A stretch of DNA of 11,394 nucleotides from an uncultured Campylobacter sp. (GTDB taxonomy: Bacteria > Campylobacterota > Campylobacteria > Campylobacterales > Campylobacteraceae), in contig NZ_CALACG010000217.1 in the NCBI RefSeq assembly GCF_937890585.1, positions 1 to 11,394 on the forward strand. The letters run 5' to 3'. A program made the position numbers and the translations under genes. How positions within the stretch are numbered: position 1 is the stretch's first letter; each line of letters opens with the position of its first letter. Below, piece by piece: positions 1 to 7,021 of the stretch. The notes beneath the pieces were generated by a model that was not told where the DNA came from, made no database searches, and was given only the letters and a program-made list of their open reading frames with translations.

Positions 1-73
1 ACTAGGTGAGTTTGTTCCAACAAGAACATTCAAAGGACATAAAGATGATGACAGATCATCAAAAACTAAATAG
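1..73 (+). CDS. rpsS: 30S ribosomal protein S19, C-terminal end (partial)
   Basis: Reading from base 2, the frame gives 23 residues, LGEFVPTRTFKGHKDDDRSS followed by a short lysine-rich end, then TAG at 71-73. This is the typical C-terminus of S19, with the conserved GEFxPTRTFxGH block. S19 sits in the head of the 30S subunit and pairs with S13 near the A site. The start lies outside the window. Its position directly before rplV matches the S10 operon order rplB-rpsS-rplV-rpsC. The 44-nt gap to rplV is wider than most junctions here. Confidence 0.95.
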   Translation, partial: LGEFVPTRTFKGHKDDDRSSKTK

Positions 74-117
74 ATAAAAATCCTAAAATAATCTTATAAT
101 AAGAAAAGGAGGACAAA

Positions 118-465
118 ATGGAGCAAAGTAGAGAAGTAAGAGCAATAGCTAAATACGTTAGAACATCTCCTAGAAAAGCTGGAAAAATCTGTGATTTAGT
201 AAGAGGCAAGTCAGTAGATGAAGCTATGGCTATATTAAAATTCCTACCAAACAGTGGAGCAGATATAAAAGCTAAAGTAGTAAAATCTGCAGCTGCAAAC
301 GCAGAGAATAACTTTAATATGGAACCTAAAAAACTTTATATAACAAAAATTTGGGCAAATCAAGGTCCAACACTAAAAAGATTTATGCCAAGAGCTCAAG
401 GTAGAGCAACAGCAATAAGAAAAAGAACAAGTCATATAGAAGTTATAGTAAAAGAACAAAATTAA
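118..465 (+). CDS. rplV: 50S ribosomal protein L22
   Basis: This 115-residue protein matches L22 in length and motif content. The N-terminal block VRTSPRKAGKICDLVRGK (about residues 14-31) is followed by the family's long beta-hairpin region, including FMPRAQGRA near residues 88-96. L22 binds 23S rRNA, and its hairpin lines the nascent peptide exit tunnel, where changes in other bacteria affect macrolide sensitivity. A perfect AGGAGG Shine-Dalgarno at 107-112 fixes the ATG start. All ten arginines are AGA codons and most isoleucines are ATA, a more AT-biased usage than rplP downstream. The gene is 17 nt from rpsC and part of the S10 operon. Confidence 0.98.
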   Translation: MEQSREVRAIAKYVRTSPRKAGKICDLVRGKSVDEAMAILKFLPNSGADIKAKVVKSAAANAENNFNMEPKKLYITKIWANQGPTLKRFMPRAQGRATAIRKRTSHIEVIVKEQN

Positions 466-482
466 TGTTGGGAGGGAAATAA

Positions 483-1181
483 ATGGGTCAAAAAGTAAGC
501 CCACACGGACTAAGAGTCGGTATAAATAAAAACTGGGACTCAAGATGGTTCGCTAGCAAAGATAAAATAGCTCAATACATCAAAGAAGATGATAAAGTAA
601 GAAAATTTTTGACTAATAAATTAGCTCAAGCTGATTTATCAAAAGTTGAAATAGAAAGAGTTGGAGATAAATTAACTCTTCACATATTCACTGCTAAACC
701 AGGCATGGTTATAGGTAAAGGTGGACAAGGTATAGAAGAACTTAAACTAGACGTACAAAAACTTACTGGAAAGAATGTATTTGTAAATATAGAAGAAATA
801 AAAAATCCTGATGCAGATGCAAATTTAGTAGCAGCTAAAATAGCAGCAGCACTTGAAAAGCGTATAGCATTTAGACGTGCTATGAAAAAAGTTATCCAAG
901 GTGCTCAAAAATCAGGCGCTAAAGGTATCAAAATTTCAGTTGCTGGTCGTTTAGGTGGCGCTGAGATGGCAAGAACCGAGTGGTATCTAGAAGGTCGCGT
1001 TCCGCTTCATACTCTTAGAGCAAAGATAGATTACGGTGTAGCTGAGGCTCATACAACTTATGGAAACATAGGTATTAAAGTATGGATTTTTAAAGGTGAG
1101 GTTCTTCAAAAAGGTGTTCAACCTGAGAAAACTGAAGAAGAAGCACCTAAGAAAACACGTAGAGCAAGAAGAGGTAAATAA
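483..1181 (+). CDS. rpsC: 30S ribosomal protein S3
   Basis: The 232-residue product starts with [14 protein letters not shown], the universal S3 N-terminus. A type-II KH RNA-binding domain follows, with its GxxG loop as GKGG at residues 78-81. The S3 C-terminal domain spans about residues 120-205 and contains [20 protein letters not shown] (155-174). The last 20 or so residues are a charged [10 protein letters not shown] tail. S3 lies in the 30S head at the mRNA entry channel. A GGGAGGGA ribosome binding site precedes the ATG. Codon use changes inside the gene: arginine codons are only AGA up to residue 127 (base 861) and mixed AGA/CGT/CGC after that. Only two bases separate it from rplP. Confidence 0.98.
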   Translation: MGQKVSPHGLRVGINKNWDSRWFASKDKIAQYIKEDDKVRKFLTNKLAQADLSKVEIERVGDKLTLHIFTAKPGMVIGKGGQGIEELKLDVQKLTGKNVFVNIEEIKNPDADANLVAAKIAAALEKRIAFRRAMKKVIQGAQKSGAKGIKISVAGRLGGAEMARTEWYLEGRVPLHTLRAKIDYGVAEAHTTYGNIGIKVWIFKGEVLQKGVQPEKTEEEAPKKTRRARRGK

Positions 1182-1183
1182 TT

Positions 1184-1609
1184 ATGTTGATGCCTAAAAG
1201 AACGAAATTTCGTAAGCAAATGAAAGGTCGCAACCGTGGTTATGCGACTCGCGGAGCATCTTTAGCAACTGGCGAATTTGCACTTAAAGCTGTTGAGGCT
1301 GGTAGAGTAAATTCACGCCAAATAGAAGCTGCTCGTCAAGCTCTAACTCGTCACGTAAAGAGACAGGCTAAAATTTGGATTAGGGTTTTCCCTGATAAGC
1401 CACTTACTAAAAAACCTCTACAAACTCGTATGGGTAAAGGTAAGGCAGGAGTTGAAGAGTGGGTTATGAACATTAAACCTGGTCGTATAATATTTGAAAT
1501 GGCTGGTGTTGACGAAGAGTTAGCTCGTGAAGCTTTAACTTTGGCTCTACACAAACTTCCTTTCAAATCAAAATTTGTAACGCGAGAGAGTGAAAATGAA
1601 ATATACTGA
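1184..1609 (+). CDS. rplP: 50S ribosomal protein L16
   Basis: The 141-residue sequence begins [20 protein letters not shown], the standard L16 opening. It carries the conserved stretches [20 protein letters not shown] and RMGKGKGxVEEWV, ending in [12 protein letters not shown]16 binds 23S rRNA near the A-site tRNA elbow and is needed for late 50S assembly. The start lies two bases after the rpsC stop, so its translation is probably coupled to S3. The last 14 bases overlap the start of rpmC in another frame. The shorter ATG at codon 3 is possible, but homologues generally begin MLxPKRTK. Confidence 0.98.
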
Positions 1610-1790
1610 GTTAAAAGATAAGAGCGTTGCAGAATTAAACGCGTTGCTAAAAGAGAAAAAGGTGCTTTTATTTACATTGAGACAAAAGCTAAAAACTATG
1701 CAGTTAAGCAACCCTAATGAGATTAGTGCTGTTCGCAAAGAGATAGCTCAGATCAACACTGCAATTAGTGCAACAAGACAAGGGGCGTAA
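1596..1790 (+). CDS. rpmC: 50S ribosomal protein L29
   Basis: The 64-residue product [20 protein letters not shown]... is a two-helix protein with the conserved L29 ending [19 protein letters not shown]29 sits by the peptide exit tunnel and forms part of the docking site for trigger factor and SRP. I place the start at ATG 1596, not the in-frame GTG at 1590. Campylobacter L29 proteins begin MKYTE, and a GAGAG ribosome binding site at 1585-1589 is well spaced for the ATG. The gene starts inside the end of rplP and overlaps it by 14 nt, suggesting translational coupling. It ends one base before rpsQ. Confidence 0.95.
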
Positions 1791-1791
1791 A

Positions 1792-2043
1792 ATGGCATTA
1801 AAAAGAGAAATTCAAGGTGTTGTTTTACAAAAAGCTGGAGATAAAACAGCTACTATTTTGGTAGAAAGACGCGTTATGCACCCAAGATACCATAAATTTG
1901 TAAAACGCTTTAAGAAGTATTTAGTTCATGATGAGAAAAATGAGACAAGAGCAGGCGATACAGTTGTTGCAGTTGAGTGCAGACCACTTTCAGCTCGCAA
2001 GAATTTTCGCTTAAAAGCTGTATTGGCAAAGGGAGTTGAGTAA
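1792..2043 (+). CDS. rpsQ: 30S ribosomal protein S17
   Basis: The 83-residue product [20 protein letters not shown]... has the OB-fold pattern of S17. The family signature [20 protein letters not shown] occupies residues 55-74. S17 binds 16S rRNA in the 5' domain early in 30S assembly. An in-frame ATG at 1768 lies inside rpmC and would add eight unrelated residues. The ATG at 1792 fits the family N-terminus and follows an AGGGG site inside the end of rpmC. The stop overlaps the rplN start by one base (TAATG). Confidence 0.97.
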   Translation: MALKREIQGVVLQKAGDKTATILVERRVMHPRYHKFVKRFKKYLVHDEKNETRAGDTVVAVECRPLSARKNFRLKAVLAKGVE

Positions 2044-2411
2044 TGATTCAAAGTTTTACAAGACTTGCAGTTGCTGATAACAGCGGTGCAAAAGAGTTAA
2101 TGTGTATAAAAGTTCTTGGCGGCAGCAAAAGAAGATACGCTACACTTGGCGATATCATAGTTTGCTCTGTTAAAAAAGCTCTTCCAAATGGTAAGATCAA
2201 AAAAGGACAGGTTGTAAAAGCTGTTGTTGTAAGAACTAAAAGAGAGGTTCAAAGAGATAATGGTTCGCTAATCCGCTTCGACGAGAATGCAGCTGTTATA
2301 CTTGATAGCAAAAAAGAGCCAGTCGGCACTCGTATTTTTGGACCAGTTGGACGTGAAGTTAGATATGCTAACTTTATGAAGATTGTTTCGCTAGCTCCGG
2401 AGGTTTTATAA
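2043..2411 (+). CDS. rplN: 50S ribosomal protein L14
   Basis: The 122-residue product, starting [20 protein letters not shown], has the invariant length of bacterial L14. The signature [17 protein letters not shown] lies in the middle, and [10 protein letters not shown] with EVL follows at the C-terminus. L14 sits on the 50S face that meets the 30S subunit, forms intersubunit bridges with 16S rRNA, and is the docking site of the silencing factor RsfS. Both ends overlap neighbours by one base (TAATG with rpsQ and with rplX), so translation of these three genes is likely coupled. Confidence 0.98.
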   Translation: MIQSFTRLAVADNSGAKELMCIKVLGGSKRRYATLGDIIVCSVKKALPNGKIKKGQVVKAVVVRTKREVQRDNGSLIRFDENAAVILDSKKEPVGTRIFGPVGREVRYANFMKIVSLAPEVL

Positions 2412-2647
2412 TGGCTAATGTAAAATTTAAAGTCAAAAAAGGCGATACTGTTAAGATCATCGCTGGTGACGATAAAGGCAAAACTGGTAAAATTTTAGCA
2501 GTTCTTGCAAAAAAAGGTCAGGTTATAGTTGAGGGATGCAAAATAGCTAAAAAAGCTATCAAACCAAGCGAAAAAACTCCAAATGGTGGTCACGTAAATA
2601 AAGAGATGCCAATTGACATATCAAACGTCGCGAAAGTTGAAGGATAA
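2411..2647 (+). CDS. rplX: 50S ribosomal protein L24
   Basis: The 78-residue product carries a KOW motif at about residues 9-33 ([20 protein letters not shown]). It ends with the L24 block [17 protein letters not shown]24 is an assembly initiator that binds the 5' region of 23S rRNA and lies near the tunnel exit. It is shorter than the roughly 100-residue E. coli protein but close to the usual epsilonproteobacterial length. The start overlaps the rplN stop by one base. The gap to rplE is only 5 nt, so the S8-binding autoregulatory site that E. coli places at the start of rplE has little room here as an intergenic element. Confidence 0.97.
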   Translation: MANVKFKVKKGDTVKIIAGDDKGKTGKILAVLAKKGQVIVEGCKIAKKAIKPSEKTPNGGHVNKEMPIDISNVAKVEG

Positions 2648-2652
2648 GAGAT

Positions 2653-3198
2653 ATGAGTAGATTAAAAGATAAATTTAACGAAACTATCAAGCCAGCTCTC
2701 GTAAAAGAATTTAACATCAAAAATCCAATGCTTATCCCTGCGCTCGAGAAGATCGTGATCAGTGTAGGTGCTGGAGACTCTGCGAAAGATCAGAAAGTGC
2801 TTCAAAATATGGCTGATACCATTTCACTTATCGCTGGACAAAAAGCGGTTATCACTGATGCTAAAAAATCAGTTGCTGGCTTTAAAGTTCGCGAGGGTTT
2901 TCCTGTTGGTATAAAAGTAACTTTGAGAAAAGAGCAAATGTATGCTTTCTTAGATAAGCTAATCAGTGTTGCTCTTCCAAGAGTTAAAGACTTCCGTGGT
3001 CTTCCAAAAAATGGCTTTGATGGACGTGGAAACTATAACTTCGGTCTTAGCGAGCAGCTAATGTTTCCAGAGGTTGAGTATGATAAAATTTTACGAACTC
3101 ATGGTATGAATATTACGATTGCTACTACGGCTAAAAATGATAAAGAGGCATTCAAATTGCTAGAGCTATTTGGTGTGCCGTTTGCAAAAGGAAAGTAA
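2653..3198 (+). CDS. rplE: 50S ribosomal protein L5
   Basis: The 181-residue product matches L5 in length. It contains [20 protein letters not shown] (about residues 28-47), [19 protein letters not shown] (about 74-92) and the C-terminal [21 protein letters not shown]5 binds 5S rRNA with L18 and L25 in the central protuberance and touches P-site tRNA and S13. The ATG follows a purine-rich AGGATAAGAG stretch within the rplX end and gap. The rpsN start lies one base after the stop. Confidence 0.98.
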   Translation: MSRLKDKFNETIKPALVKEFNIKNPMLIPALEKIVISVGAGDSAKDQKVLQNMADTISLIAGQKAVITDAKKSVAGFKVREGFPVGIKVTLRKEQMYAFLDKLISVALPRVKDFRGLPKNGFDGRGNYNFGLSEQLMFPEVEYDKILRTHGMNITIATTAKNDKEAFKLLELFGVPFAKGK

Positions 3199-3199
3199 A

Positions 3200-3385
3200 A
3201 TGGCAAAGAAATCAATGATAGCAAAAGCTGCACGCAAGCCAAAATTTGCGGTTCGCGGCTATACTAGATGCCAAATTTGCGGTCGTCCGCACTCTGTTTA
3301 TAAAGATTTTGGAATTTGCCGTGTTTGCCTAAGAAAAATGGCTAACGAAGGCCTAATACCTGGTCTTAAAAAAGCAAGTTGGTAA
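3200..3385 (+). CDS. rpsN: 30S ribosomal protein S14, short zinc-binding type
   Basis: The 61-residue product is the short zinc-binding (C+, type Z) S14. It has CxxC pairs at C24/C27 and C40/C43 in [20 protein letters not shown] and RVC, and the ending [12 protein letters not shown]14 joins S3 and S10 in the 30S head. The ATG at 3200 is chosen because MAKKSMIAK is the family start and AAAGGAAAG precedes it. An in-frame ATG at 3170 inside rplE would add ten residues unrelated to the family. E. coli has the longer zinc-free form at this place in the operon. Confidence 0.97.
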   Translation: MAKKSMIAKAARKPKFAVRGYTRCQICGRPHSVYKDFGICRVCLRKMANEGLIPGLKKASW

Positions 3386-3394
3386 GGAAGAGAA

Positions 3395-3790
3395 ATGTTG
3401 AACGATTTAATATCAGATGGATTAACACGCATTAGAAATGCAAGTATGAGAAGACTTGAGACTGCTAAATTGCTTCATTCTAAGGTTGTTGAGGCTACTC
3501 TTTCTATCCTTGCGGCAAAAGGCTATATCGAGAGCTACAACGTTATCGAAGAAGGTAACAAGAAATTTATAAATGTAGTTTTAAAGTATGATGAGTACGG
3601 CAGAAGCGTTATAAACGAGCTTAAAAGGGTTTCAAAACCTGGTCGCCGTGTTTATCAAGGCAAAGACGACATTAAGCGCTTTAAAAATGGTTACGGAACA
3701 GTTATCGTTAGCACAAGCAAAGGCGTTATGAGCGGTATTGAAGCAAGTAAAGCTGGCGTTGGCGGCGAGGTTCTTTGTACTGTTTGGTAA
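3395..3790 (+). CDS. rpsH: 30S ribosomal protein S8
   Basis: The 131-residue product starts [16 protein letters not shown], and its C-terminus has the S8 signature STSKGVMSG...[13 protein letters not shown]8 binds helix 21 of 16S rRNA and, in E. coli, also represses the spc operon by binding a 16S-like helix at the L5 start. A GGAAGAG site precedes the ATG. The gene is unusual only in what follows it: a 188-nt non-coding gap, where other junctions in this operon are under 20 nt. Confidence 0.98.
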   Translation: MLNDLISDGLTRIRNASMRRLETAKLLHSKVVEATLSILAAKGYIESYNVIEEGNKKFINVVLKYDEYGRSVINELKRVSKPGRRVYQGKDDIKRFKNGYGTVIVSTSKGVMSGIEASKAGVGGEVLCTVW

Positions 3791-3794
3791 TAGT

Positions 3795-3818
3795 AAAGCA
3801 ACGTTTCGGCGTTGTTTT
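3795..3818 (+). other. Small hairpin just after rpsH
   Basis: AAAGCAACG at 3795-3803 pairs with CGTTGTTTT at 3810-3818, giving nine pairs including one G-U around a TTTCGG loop. The 3' arm ends in TTTT but is followed by AAATTT. It is therefore at best a weak intrinsic terminator, or an RNA-stabilising 3' end for the upstream message. It begins five bases after the rpsH stop codon. Confidence 0.45.
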
Positions 3819-3835
3819 AAATTTAGAAATTTAAC

Positions 3836-3877
3836 TTTAGCTAGGTGAAATTTTATATTTCGCCAAAGCTAAATTTT
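3836..3877 (+). terminator. Terminator-like hairpin within the operon (possible attenuator)
   Basis: TTTAGCT (3836-3842) pairs with AGCTAAA (3867-3873), and GGTGAAAT (3844-3851) pairs with ATTTCGCC (3857-3864) with one G-U. The two stems are separated by a small 1x2 internal loop and capped by a five-base loop TTTAT. TTTT follows at once (3874-3877). The form is that of an intrinsic terminator with a short U-tract. Because ten or more essential genes lie downstream, full termination here is unlikely without another promoter, so partial attenuation or RNA processing is more plausible. Confidence 0.4.
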
Positions 3878-3895
3878 GAAATTCAAATGAAGGTT

Positions 3896-3911
3896 TCGTC
3901 AAATTTGACGA
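3896..3911. repeat. 16-bp perfect palindrome
   Basis: TCGTCAAATTTGACGA reads the same on both strands. As DNA it could be a dimeric regulator site. As RNA it gives a six-pair stem around AATT. TCAAATTT recurs as a direct repeat at 3899-3906 and 3912-3919. No matching site was noticed elsewhere in the window. Confidence 0.5.
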
Positions 3912-3915
3912 TCAA

Positions 3916-3957
3916 ATTTACGGCATTGTGGTGTTTATTCGTAAATGTAGGAACACC
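3916..3957 (+). promoter_or_regulatory. Interleaved inverted repeats before rplF (possible pseudoknot)
   Basis: Arm A, ATTTACG (3916-3922), is complementary to CGTAAAT (3940-3946). Arm B, GGTGTT (3930-3935), is complementary to AACACC (3952-3957), extendable by a U-G pair (3936/3951). The order A-B-A'-B' is that of an H-type pseudoknot or of two mutually exclusive hairpins. It ends 21 bases before the rplF start. The loop spanning stem A is only 4-5 nt, which is tight, so two alternative hairpins may be likelier than a true pseudoknot. Confidence 0.35.
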
Positions 3958-3978
3958 CTAGACAAGTAAAGGAAAAAA

Positions 3979-4515
3979 ATGTCACGTATTGGAAAACAGC
4001 CTATCGCTATCCCAAGTGGTGTAGACGTTAGCGTTGAAAATAATGTCCTAAAATTTAAAAAGGGCAATCACTTAAAAGAGCTTGACACAAAAGGTCACGT
4101 TGATGTCAAGATAGAAAATGGTCATATAGTTTTTGCTCCAAAGGGCGAAGATCGCCAAAGCAGAGCTTACTGGGGAACATATAGAGCACTTGCTAACAAC
4201 ATCGTAACTGGTATCACTCATGGCTTTACTCGCCAGCTTGAGATCAACGGCGTTGGTTACAAAGCAGCTGCAAAAGGTAAAATTTTAGAGCTATCTCTTG
4301 GTTTTTCACACCTTATCAACTATGAGCTACCAGCAGGCGTTGAAGCTAGCGTTGATAAAAACGTTATTACTATCAAAGGTGACGACAAACAAGTAGTAGG
4401 TCAAGTGGCTGCACAAGTTAGAGGATTTAGACCACCTGAGCCATACAAAGGCAAGGGCGTTAAATATCTAGAAGAACGTATCATCCGCAAAGCGGGCAAG
4501 ACATCTAAGAAGTAA
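3979..4515 (+). CDS. rplF: 50S ribosomal protein L6
   Basis: The 178-residue product begins [15 protein letters not shown] and has two L6 repeat domains (about 1-82 and 83-170). The signature [11 protein letters not shown] is at residues 153-163. L6 binds near the sarcin-ricin loop of 23S rRNA and supports elongation-factor binding. The start ATG is preceded by AAAGG, weaker than most ribosome binding sites in this operon, and by the structured 188-nt gap, so its translation is not simply coupled to rpsH. This makes L6 initiation a plausible control point. Confidence 0.98.
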   Translation: MSRIGKQPIAIPSGVDVSVENNVLKFKKGNHLKELDTKGHVDVKIENGHIVFAPKGEDRQSRAYWGTYRALANNIVTGITHGFTRQLEINGVGYKAAAKGKILELSLGFSHLINYELPAGVEASVDKNVITIKGDDKQVVGQVAAQVRGFRPPEPYKGKGVKYLEERIIRKAGKTSKK

Positions 4516-4525
4516 GGAGCGGTAA

Positions 4526-4882
4526 ATGACAGCAAAAGTACTAAAAAGAAAAATCGCTCTTAGAATTAAGAGAAAAAGAAGAATCAGAGGTAAAATTTCT
4601 GGTGTTGCAACTTGCCCAAGAGTTTCTATTTTCAAATCAAATAGAACTATCTACGTTCAAGCGATTGACGACGTTACAGCTACTACACTAGCTGCGGTTG
4701 ATGGTAGAAAACTAGGCATAAAAGCAAACAAAGAAGGTGCGGTCACTTTAGCTAAAGAATTTGCTAAGGCTTTAAAAGCTAAGAAGATAGATGTTGCAGT
4801 TTTTGATAGAAATGGTTATCTATACCATGGCGTTATCGCAGCATTTGCTGAAGCTTTAAGAGAAAATGGCATCAAGCTATAA
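4526..4882 (+). CDS. rplR: 50S ribosomal protein L18
   Basis: The 118-residue product has a basic N-terminus ([18 protein letters not shown]), then [18 protein letters not shown] and the C-terminal [23 protein letters not shown], all characteristic of L18. It binds 5S rRNA and helps dock it into the central protuberance with L5. An AAGGAGCGG site sits in the 10-nt gap after rplF. The basic N-terminus uses AGA for every arginine. Confidence 0.98.
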   Translation: MTAKVLKRKIALRIKRKRRIRGKISGVATCPRVSIFKSNRTIYVQAIDDVTATTLAAVDGRKLGIKANKEGAVTLAKEFAKALKAKKIDVAVFDRNGYLYHGVIAAFAEALRENGIKL

Positions 4883-4897
4883 CCCAAAGGAAAATCG

Positions 4898-5341
4898 ATG
4901 GAAAAATATAATAGAGAAGAATTTGAAGAAGTAATCGTCGATATCGGTCGGGTTACAAAGGTTGTTAAAGGTGGTCGTAGATTTAGATTTACAGCTTTAG
5001 TTGTTGTTGGTAATAGAAATGGCCTAGTTGGCTTTGGATATGGCAAAGCCAAAGAGGTGCCAGATGCGATGAGAAAAGCGATTGACGACGCATTTAAAAA
5101 TATTATCCACGTTAAGATCAAGGGCACAACTATCCCTCACGATGTAGAGGTAAAATACAACGCAAGTAGAATGCTACTTCGCCCAGCTAGCGAGGGTACT
5201 GGTGTTATCGCTGGCGGTAGTGCACGTCCTATTATCGAGCTTGCAGGTATTAAGGATATCCTTACTAAATCACTTGGCTCAAACAATTCAGCAAACGTCG
5301 TTCGTGCTACTATAAAAGCACTTAGTTTGCTAAAAAGCTAA
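4898..5341 (+). CDS. rpsE: 30S ribosomal protein S5
   Basis: The 147-residue product has the S5 double-stranded-RNA-binding-like domain (about residues 8-73), with [20 protein letters not shown] at 30-49, and a C-terminal domain with [19 protein letters not shown]. The loop KVVKGGRRF at residues 21-29 is where spectinomycin-resistance changes occur in other bacteria; nothing unusual is seen in it. S5 works in decoding accuracy at the back of the 30S subunit. It is about 20 residues shorter than in E. coli. rplO follows after 15 nt, with no rpmD between. Confidence 0.98.
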   Translation: MEKYNREEFEEVIVDIGRVTKVVKGGRRFRFTALVVVGNRNGLVGFGYGKAKEVPDAMRKAIDDAFKNIIHVKIKGTTIPHDVEVKYNASRMLLRPASEGTGVIAGGSARPIIELAGIKDILTKSLGSNNSANVVRATIKALSLLKS

Positions 5342-5356
5342 GAGAAAGGAGTTAAG

Positions 5357-5758
5357 ATGGCATTAGAAAAATTAACACCTGCTGCAGGTTCAACTCATGC
5401 AACTAAAAGAATAGGTCGTGGTCAAGGCAGTGGCAATGGCAAAACTGCTGGCAAAGGTAATAAAGGTCAAAGAGCAAGAAAAGGCTACAATGAAAAAAGA
5501 GGTTTTGAGGGCGGACAACAACCACTTCAAAGACGTCTTCCAAAGGTAGGCTTTGCTTCTAAATTTGAAAAACCTTATGTTATCAATGTTGAAAAGATCG
5601 CAGCTATAAAAGAGCTTGCGGAAATTTCAATCGCAACAATAGCTAGCGTTCATAAAATTTCAAAGAGCGTTACTAAGATAAAACTAATCGGTGCAAGCGC
5701 AAAAGCTCTTGCTTCAAAGATCAAAGACGAGAACGTTAGCGTTAGCGGAACAAAATAA
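5357..5758 (+). CDS. rplO: 50S ribosomal protein L15
   Basis: The 133-residue product has the glycine- and lysine-rich extended N-terminus of L15 ([20 protein letters not shown], about residues 18-37), then [19 protein letters not shown]. The C-terminal domain is compact and ends in SVSGTK. L15 threads through 23S rRNA late in 50S assembly. An AAAGGAG site precedes the start. The stop codon overlaps the secY start as TAATG, the arrangement expected for coupled translation. The C-terminus is shorter than in E. coli (144 residues). Confidence 0.97.
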   Translation: MALEKLTPAAGSTHATKRIGRGQGSGNGKTAGKGNKGQRARKGYNEKRGFEGGQQPLQRRLPKVGFASKFEKPYVINVEKIAAIKELAEISIATIASVHKISKSVTKIKLIGASAKALASKIKDENVSVSGTK

Positions 5759-7020
5759 TGGATAAAACACTGACCAACAAGATTTTAATCACGTTGGCAT
5801 TTTTGTTCGCATACAGGATACTGGCTTATGTGCCAGTTCCTGGTGTTAATGTCGACGTAATTAAAGAATTTTTCAATTCAAACAATAGCAACGCCTTGGG
5901 TCTATTTAATATGTTTAGTGGTAAAGCCGCTGAGCGTTTAAGTATCATATCTCTAGGCATTATGCCTTACATCACAGCTTCGATCATCATGGAGCTTCTA
6001 GCAGCGACATTTCCAAAGTTAGGTCAGATGAAAAAAGAGCGCGACGGTATGCAAAAATATATGCAAATCATACGTTATGCGACCATCGTTATCACTCTTG
6101 TACAATCAATCGGCGTTTCTATCGGACTTCAAAGCTTAAGCGGTCGTGGTGGCGAGCAGGCTATCATGATAGATATGAATTTATTTATCGCGATCTCTGC
6201 TGTATCTATGCTAACTGGCACTATGCTACTTATGTGGATAGGTGAGCAGATCACACAGCGCGGTATAGGCAATGGTATAAGTCTTATCATCTTTGCGGGC
6301 ATCGTCTCTGGCATACCTAGTGCGATCGGCGGAACTGTAAATTTGGTAAATACTTCTGAGATGAATTTCCTAACAGTCATCGCTATTTTGGTGATCATTT
6401 TAGCGACCATTGGTGCTATTATCTTTGTCGAGATGGGCGAAAGACGTATTCCTATTTCTTACTCAAGAAAAGTGATAATGGAAAATCAAAACAAACGTAT
6501 AATGAACTATATACCGATTAAAGTAAATTTAAGTGGTGTTATCCCACCGATATTTGCTAGTGCGATTTTGATGTTTCCAAGTACTATTTTACAAGCTAGT
6601 ACAAATCCAGTAATCCAAGCCATCAACGACTTTTTAAGTCCAAATGGCTATATGTTTAACGTTTTAACATTTTTATTTATTATCTTCTTTGCGTTTTTCT
6701 ACGCATCTATCGTATTTAACACAAAAGATATAAGTGAAAATTTGAAAAAACAAGGCGGGTTTATCCCTGGTGTTAGACCAGGTGAGAGTACGGCTAGCTA
6801 TCTAAATGAAGTAGCTGGCAGGCTAACTTTAGGTGGAGCTTTATACTTAGGTATCATTTCAACACTACCTTGGGTACTTGTAAAGACTATGGGCGTACCA
6901 TTTTATTTTGGTGGCACATCAGTTCTTATAGTGGTTTCGGTAGCACTTGATACGATGAGACGTATAGAAGCTCAGTCTTATACAAACAAATACCAAACTC
7001 TAAGTGCAGTAGGTCTATAA
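5758..7020 (+). CDS. secY: Protein translocase subunit SecY
   Basis: The 420-residue product is an inner-membrane protein with about ten hydrophobic segments and is the channel of the SecYEG translocase. Recognisable parts are the N-terminal segment (about 8-26), the LGIMPYITASIIMELL signature (66-81), the cytoplasmic loop GERRIPISYSRK (227-238) and the next loop with GFIPGVRPG (334-342). The last two contain the arginines that contact SecA and ribosomes. The length is slightly below the E. coli value (443) through shorter ends. It has no ribosome binding site separate from rplO coding sequence and overlaps the rplO stop by one base, so coupling is likely. map starts one base after its stop. 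Confidence 0.98.
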   Translation: MDKTLTNKILITLAFLFAYRILAYVPVPGVNVDVIKEFFNSNNSNALGLFNMFSGKAAERLSIISLGIMPYITASIIMELLAATFPKLGQMKKERDGMQKYMQIIRYATIVITLVQSIGVSIGLQSLSGRGGEQAIMIDMNLFIAISAVSMLTGTMLLMWIGEQITQRGIGNGISLIIFAGIVSGIPSAIGGTVNLVNTSEMNFLTVIAILVIILATIGAIIFVEMGERRIPISYSRKVIMENQNKRIMNYIPIKVNLSGVIPPIFASAILMFPSTILQASTNPVIQAINDFLSPNGYMFNVLTFLFIIFFAFFYASIVFNTKDISENLKKQGGFIPGVRPGESTASYLNEVAGRLTLGGALYLGIISTLPWVLVKTMGVPFYFGGTSVLIVVSVALDTMRRIEAQSYTNKYQTLSAVGL

Positions 7021-7021
7021 A

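Larger units (their letters stand above)
3791..3978 (+). other. 188-nt structured non-coding gap inside the spc operon
   Basis: No ribosomal protein or other recognisable gene lies between rpsH and rplF. The stretch holds six AAATTT hexamers, two hairpins, a 16-nt perfect palindrome and two interleaved inverted repeats, each listed separately. It ends in a weak AAAGGAAAAAA ribosome binding region before rplF. The only ORF with an ATG is 24 codons (3887-3961), has no clear ribosome binding site, and resembles nothing I know. The region could be a regulatory insertion, an internal leader for rplF and downstream genes, or a decayed repeat. I cannot decide from one sequence. Confidence 0.7.

Noticed and set aside
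95-100. TATAAT between rpsS and rplV as a promoter
   Set aside because: A start about seven bases downstream would fall in the rplV Shine-Dalgarno (107-112), so the transcript would lack a ribosome binding site. It is more likely chance in AT-rich sequence.
1590-1595. GTG at 1590 as the rpmC start
   Set aside because: It adds only two residues, and the ATG at 1596 gives the family N-terminus MKYTE with better ribosome-binding-site spacing.
2648-2652. An S8-binding repressor site at the rplX-rplE junction, as in E. coli
   Set aside because: The gap is five bases and I see no 16S helix-21-like hairpin around the rplE start.
3854-3859. TATATT as an internal promoter in the rpsH-rplF gap
   Set aside because: It lies in the hairpin loop and stem and lacks the T/G-rich upstream element; the evidence is too thin to list.
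3887-3961. 24-codon ORF (MKVSSNLTIKF...) as a leader peptide for rplF
   Set aside because: It has no Shine-Dalgarno, no recognisable regulatory codon run, and lies across the palindrome and inverted repeats. It is probably a chance ORF.
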